In this document: positions 36,644-37,790 of the stretch, in pieces
Layout: each line of letters begins with the position of its first letter
Numbering within the stretch: the first letter of the stretch is position 1
Assembly: GCF_002993335.1 (NCBI RefSeq)
Contig: NZ_PVNS01000019.1
Span: 1 to 37,790, forward strand
Direction: 5' to 3'
Origin: Alkalicoccus urumqiensis
GTDB taxonomy: Bacteria > Bacillota > Bacilli > Bacillales > Salisediminibacteriaceae
Length of the DNA stretch: 37,790 nucleotides
The notes under the pieces: model-generated
Told to the model about the DNA's origin: nothing
Database searches by the model: none
Seen by the model: only the letters and a program-made list of their open reading frames with translations
Program-made: the position numbers and the translations under genes

Positions 36644-36709
36644 ACAGACAAGATTACGGGTATGGAAACATAAATAATGTACGGAGATAATCAGGAAAGG
36701 AGAAGCTGT

Positions 36710-37378
36710 ATGCATCGTCTATTACTATTGTTCCTCTATGCAGCGGTGCTTACAGCCTGCAGCAATGAGGAAGCCGTTCCCTTCGTAGAGGAAGAAGAAG
36801 AAACGGTGGAGCTGATTGTCGGCAGTCAGGAGAGCAGCTTTAATGCAGAACGGTATGAACACTTAACCAAAGAAGCACTGCTCATTTACGACGCCTCTCA
36901 GGCGATGGATGAACAGAATGAATGGGAGCGGCGCTGGTTTGTCCGATATTACATTCAAATGCACGAATACAATGAAAACTGGTCTACAGATGAGATGCTT
37001 CAACTGGCAGAAGAGCGCGTCGAATTCGAAACGGCCTGGCGGCTTCTCGCAAGACATAAGTACGATGTCAGTGCTTCTCCGGAAGAAATTGAAGAACAGG
37101 CAGCGTACAGCATGGAACTGTTCTCCACGGATACGCCGGCTTCCATTCAGGGCATGGCCGACGGCATGAACATGACGGTGGAAGAGTTTTTCATTCAGTT
37201 TGACCGGGACCATCTGGAACGGAGTGTAATGTGGGAAGACCTTTCTCCGCTGGTCGCAGAATCGTACCGCCGGGAGGATGATACACTTCCGATGGACGCA
37301 GCACAGCTGTTCAATGAAGAAGTGCTTGCCTACATGGAAGAAACGGCTCTTCCTGAAGGGCTGCCGGAATATCCCTAA
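36710..37378 (+). CDS. Small lipoprotein of unknown function
   Basis: A 222-residue secreted protein anchored by lipid. The signal peptide MHRLLLLFLYAAVLTAC ends in a lipobox LTAC with the lipid-bearing Cys17. A short acidic linker (FVEEEEETVELIV) follows, and then a mostly helical, very acidic domain rich in Glu, with EERVEFETAWRLLARHKYDVSASPEEIEEQAAYSMELF and ADGMNMTVEEFFIQFDRDHLER. The helical pattern recalls the N-terminal part of SurA/PrsA-type chaperones, but no PPIase domain is present, and this is only an impression. I place the start at 36710, where AAAGGAG is well spaced; the ATG at 36677 would bury the signal peptide. It is divergent from the ytoI-like gene. Confidence 0.8.
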   Translation: MHRLLLLFLYAAVLTACSNEEAVPFVEEEEETVELIVGSQESSFNAERYEHLTKEALLIYDASQAMDEQNEWERRWFVRYYIQMHEYNENWSTDEMLQLAEERVEFETAWRLLARHKYDVSASPEEIEEQAAYSMELFSTDTPASIQGMADGMNMTVEEFFIQFDRDHLERSVMWEDLSPLVAESYRREDDTLPMDAAQLFNEEVLAYMEETALPEGLPEYP

Positions 37379-37415
37379 TTTCTGCAGATACAGAAAACGC
37401 CCCGTCACTTATGAT

Positions 37416-37659
37416 GGAGACCACTGAAAAAGTCTCTATTAACACAATTTGATATACGAAAAGAAACTTTAACCTTTTCAATTAGTGAAATCAGACTGCA
37501 CTACAGACGGAAGCTTGCCGCGGGCATGGCCTCAGCCTCCTCGAACATCCTTTGGATGTTCTACAGGGTCTTCACCTCATGCTCTTCCCGCAGGCGTCCC
37601 CGTCTTTCGTTTCGTCTGATTGAGCCTGGGATAAAAAGCATGAAAATGGTCAATAGAGT
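37416..37659. repeat. Possible MITE-like unit bounded by imperfect inverted repeats
   Basis: The left edge GACCACTGAAAAAGTCTCTATT resembles, read in reverse, the TTTTTCAGTGG ends of IS1182-type insertion sequences as I recall them. The right edge has the inverted counterpart AATAGAGTTTCAT (CTCTATT at 37434-37440, AATAGAG at 37652-37658). Arms match only partly, and no transposase is present. It encloses the palindromic element at 37489-37621. Confidence 0.35.
37489..37621 (-). repeat. Interspersed palindromic element (GACGCCTGCGGGAA... type)
   Basis: The 133-bp segment has terminal inverted repeats AATCAGAC-N8-AGACGG on both sides (37489-37510 and 37600-37621). It includes a perfect hairpin GAACATCC-TTT-GGATGTTC (37543-37561) and pairing between GCCGCGGGCATG and the CATG...CCCGC-GGC strand. 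Read on the minus strand it has GGGACGCCTGCGGGAAGAGCATGA and GAGGAGGCTGAGGCCATGCC-type parts, a sequence I recall as dispersed in many Bacillaceae genomes between genes. No reading frame of note. Function unknown. Confidence 0.65.
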
Positions 37660-37663
37660 TTCA

Positions 37664-37717
37664 TAAAAAAAGCTCGGCTACGCCTCGCCCTTTGGGTGCG
37701 GACGTAGCCTATTTTTT
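37664..37717. terminator. Bidirectional terminator at the right end
   Basis: GGCTACG (37676-37682) and CGTAGCC (37703-37709) with an inner CCC-TTT-GGG turn form a long stem, flanked by an A run on the left and ATTTTTT on the right. It would end the partial minus-strand gene at the edge. Confidence 0.8.
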
Positions 37718-37790
37718 GAGCATCGAATGATCATGCGTGATGCCATGAATGCTCGTATAATAAACCGGAACCATTTCCCCTCCGCACTGT
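37709..37790 (-). CDS. C-terminal end of an unidentified minus-strand gene (partial)
   Basis: Only the last 26 codons are inside the window. One minus-strand frame stays open from the edge to a TAG at 37711-37709 and reads ...CGGEMVPVYYTSIHG then ITHDHSMLKK. The stop codon falls at the foot of a strong terminator, as expected for a gene end. I do not recognise the family from this fragment. Another frame is open for only 19 codons. Confidence 0.4.
   Translation of the reverse strand, partial: QCGGEMVPVYYTSIHGITHDHSMLKK

Noticed and set aside
36469-36651. N-terminal extension of the ytoI-like frame by 61 codons
   Set aside because: The extension covers the likely promoter (36532-36560), and the family protein begins at MTKHEQILQF.
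37501-37620. A coding or riboswitch role for the palindromic region near the right end
   Set aside because: No open frame with a ribosome binding site, and no downstream gene in the right orientation close enough for a riboswitch.

Overview
This window reads as a stretch of core chromosome from a Bacillaceae species with roughly even base composition and rather acidic proteins, possibly a haloalkaliphile; the acidity point is an impression, not a calculation. Gene order follows the Bacillus subtilis ysdA-rplT-rpmI-infC-thrS to dnaE-nrnA-ytpI-ytoI block. Nearly everything is on the minus strand, so operons are read from high to low coordinates. The only plus-strand genes I support are a ytpI-type membrane gene and a small lipoprotein gene near the right end.

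Layout from left to right. At 1-125 lies the 3' end of a group II intron (domains V and VI), abutting the stop codon of a ysdA-like DUF1294 gene. The translation genes rplT, rpmI, infC (ATT start, L20-type leader) and thrS (T-box leader) follow. Next come mqnC (menaquinone by the futalosine route), the replication initiation genes dnaI and dnaB, nrdR, a small conserved gene of unknown function, speD and gapB (CcpN-type operator). The repair and phosphate block is coaE, mutM, polA, phoR and phoP, followed by a MaoC-like gene and the TCA genes mdh, icd and citZ. Then come ytwI (DUF441), an fxsA-family gene, the glycolytic pair pyk and pfkA, accA, accD, a FadR-type GntR regulator, a YtsJ-type malic enzyme, dnaE, nrnA, ytpI, ytoI and a lipoprotein. 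The right end holds an interspersed palindromic element, a bidirectional terminator and the tail of one more minus-strand gene.

The genes form a central-carbon and information-processing block. Pyk, PfkA, GapB, malic enzyme, CitZ, Icd and Mdh cover glycolysis, gluconeogenesis and the TCA cycle. AccDA uses acetyl-CoA for fatty acid synthesis, and malic enzyme can supply NADPH and pyruvate. DnaI, DnaB, DnaE and PolA serve replication. Regulatory DNA is readable at several genes: a FadR-like operator downstream of the malic enzyme promoter, a LexA-type SOS box in the dnaE promoter, CcpN and cre-like sites at gapB, and a cre-like site in the citZ leader.

I see no defence system, CRISPR array, prophage or plainly new multi-gene system. 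The most interesting signals are these: (1) the sporulation-linked genes that B. subtilis carries inside this block (ytxC, ytaF, ytvI, ytrH, ytrI) are all missing, with neighbours closed up; (2) the FadR-type operator at the malic enzyme gene beside the accDA-linked regulator; (3) a probable ATT start on the ysdA-like gene; (4) the intron junction falling inside that gene's stop codon; and (5) two interspersed repeat elements.
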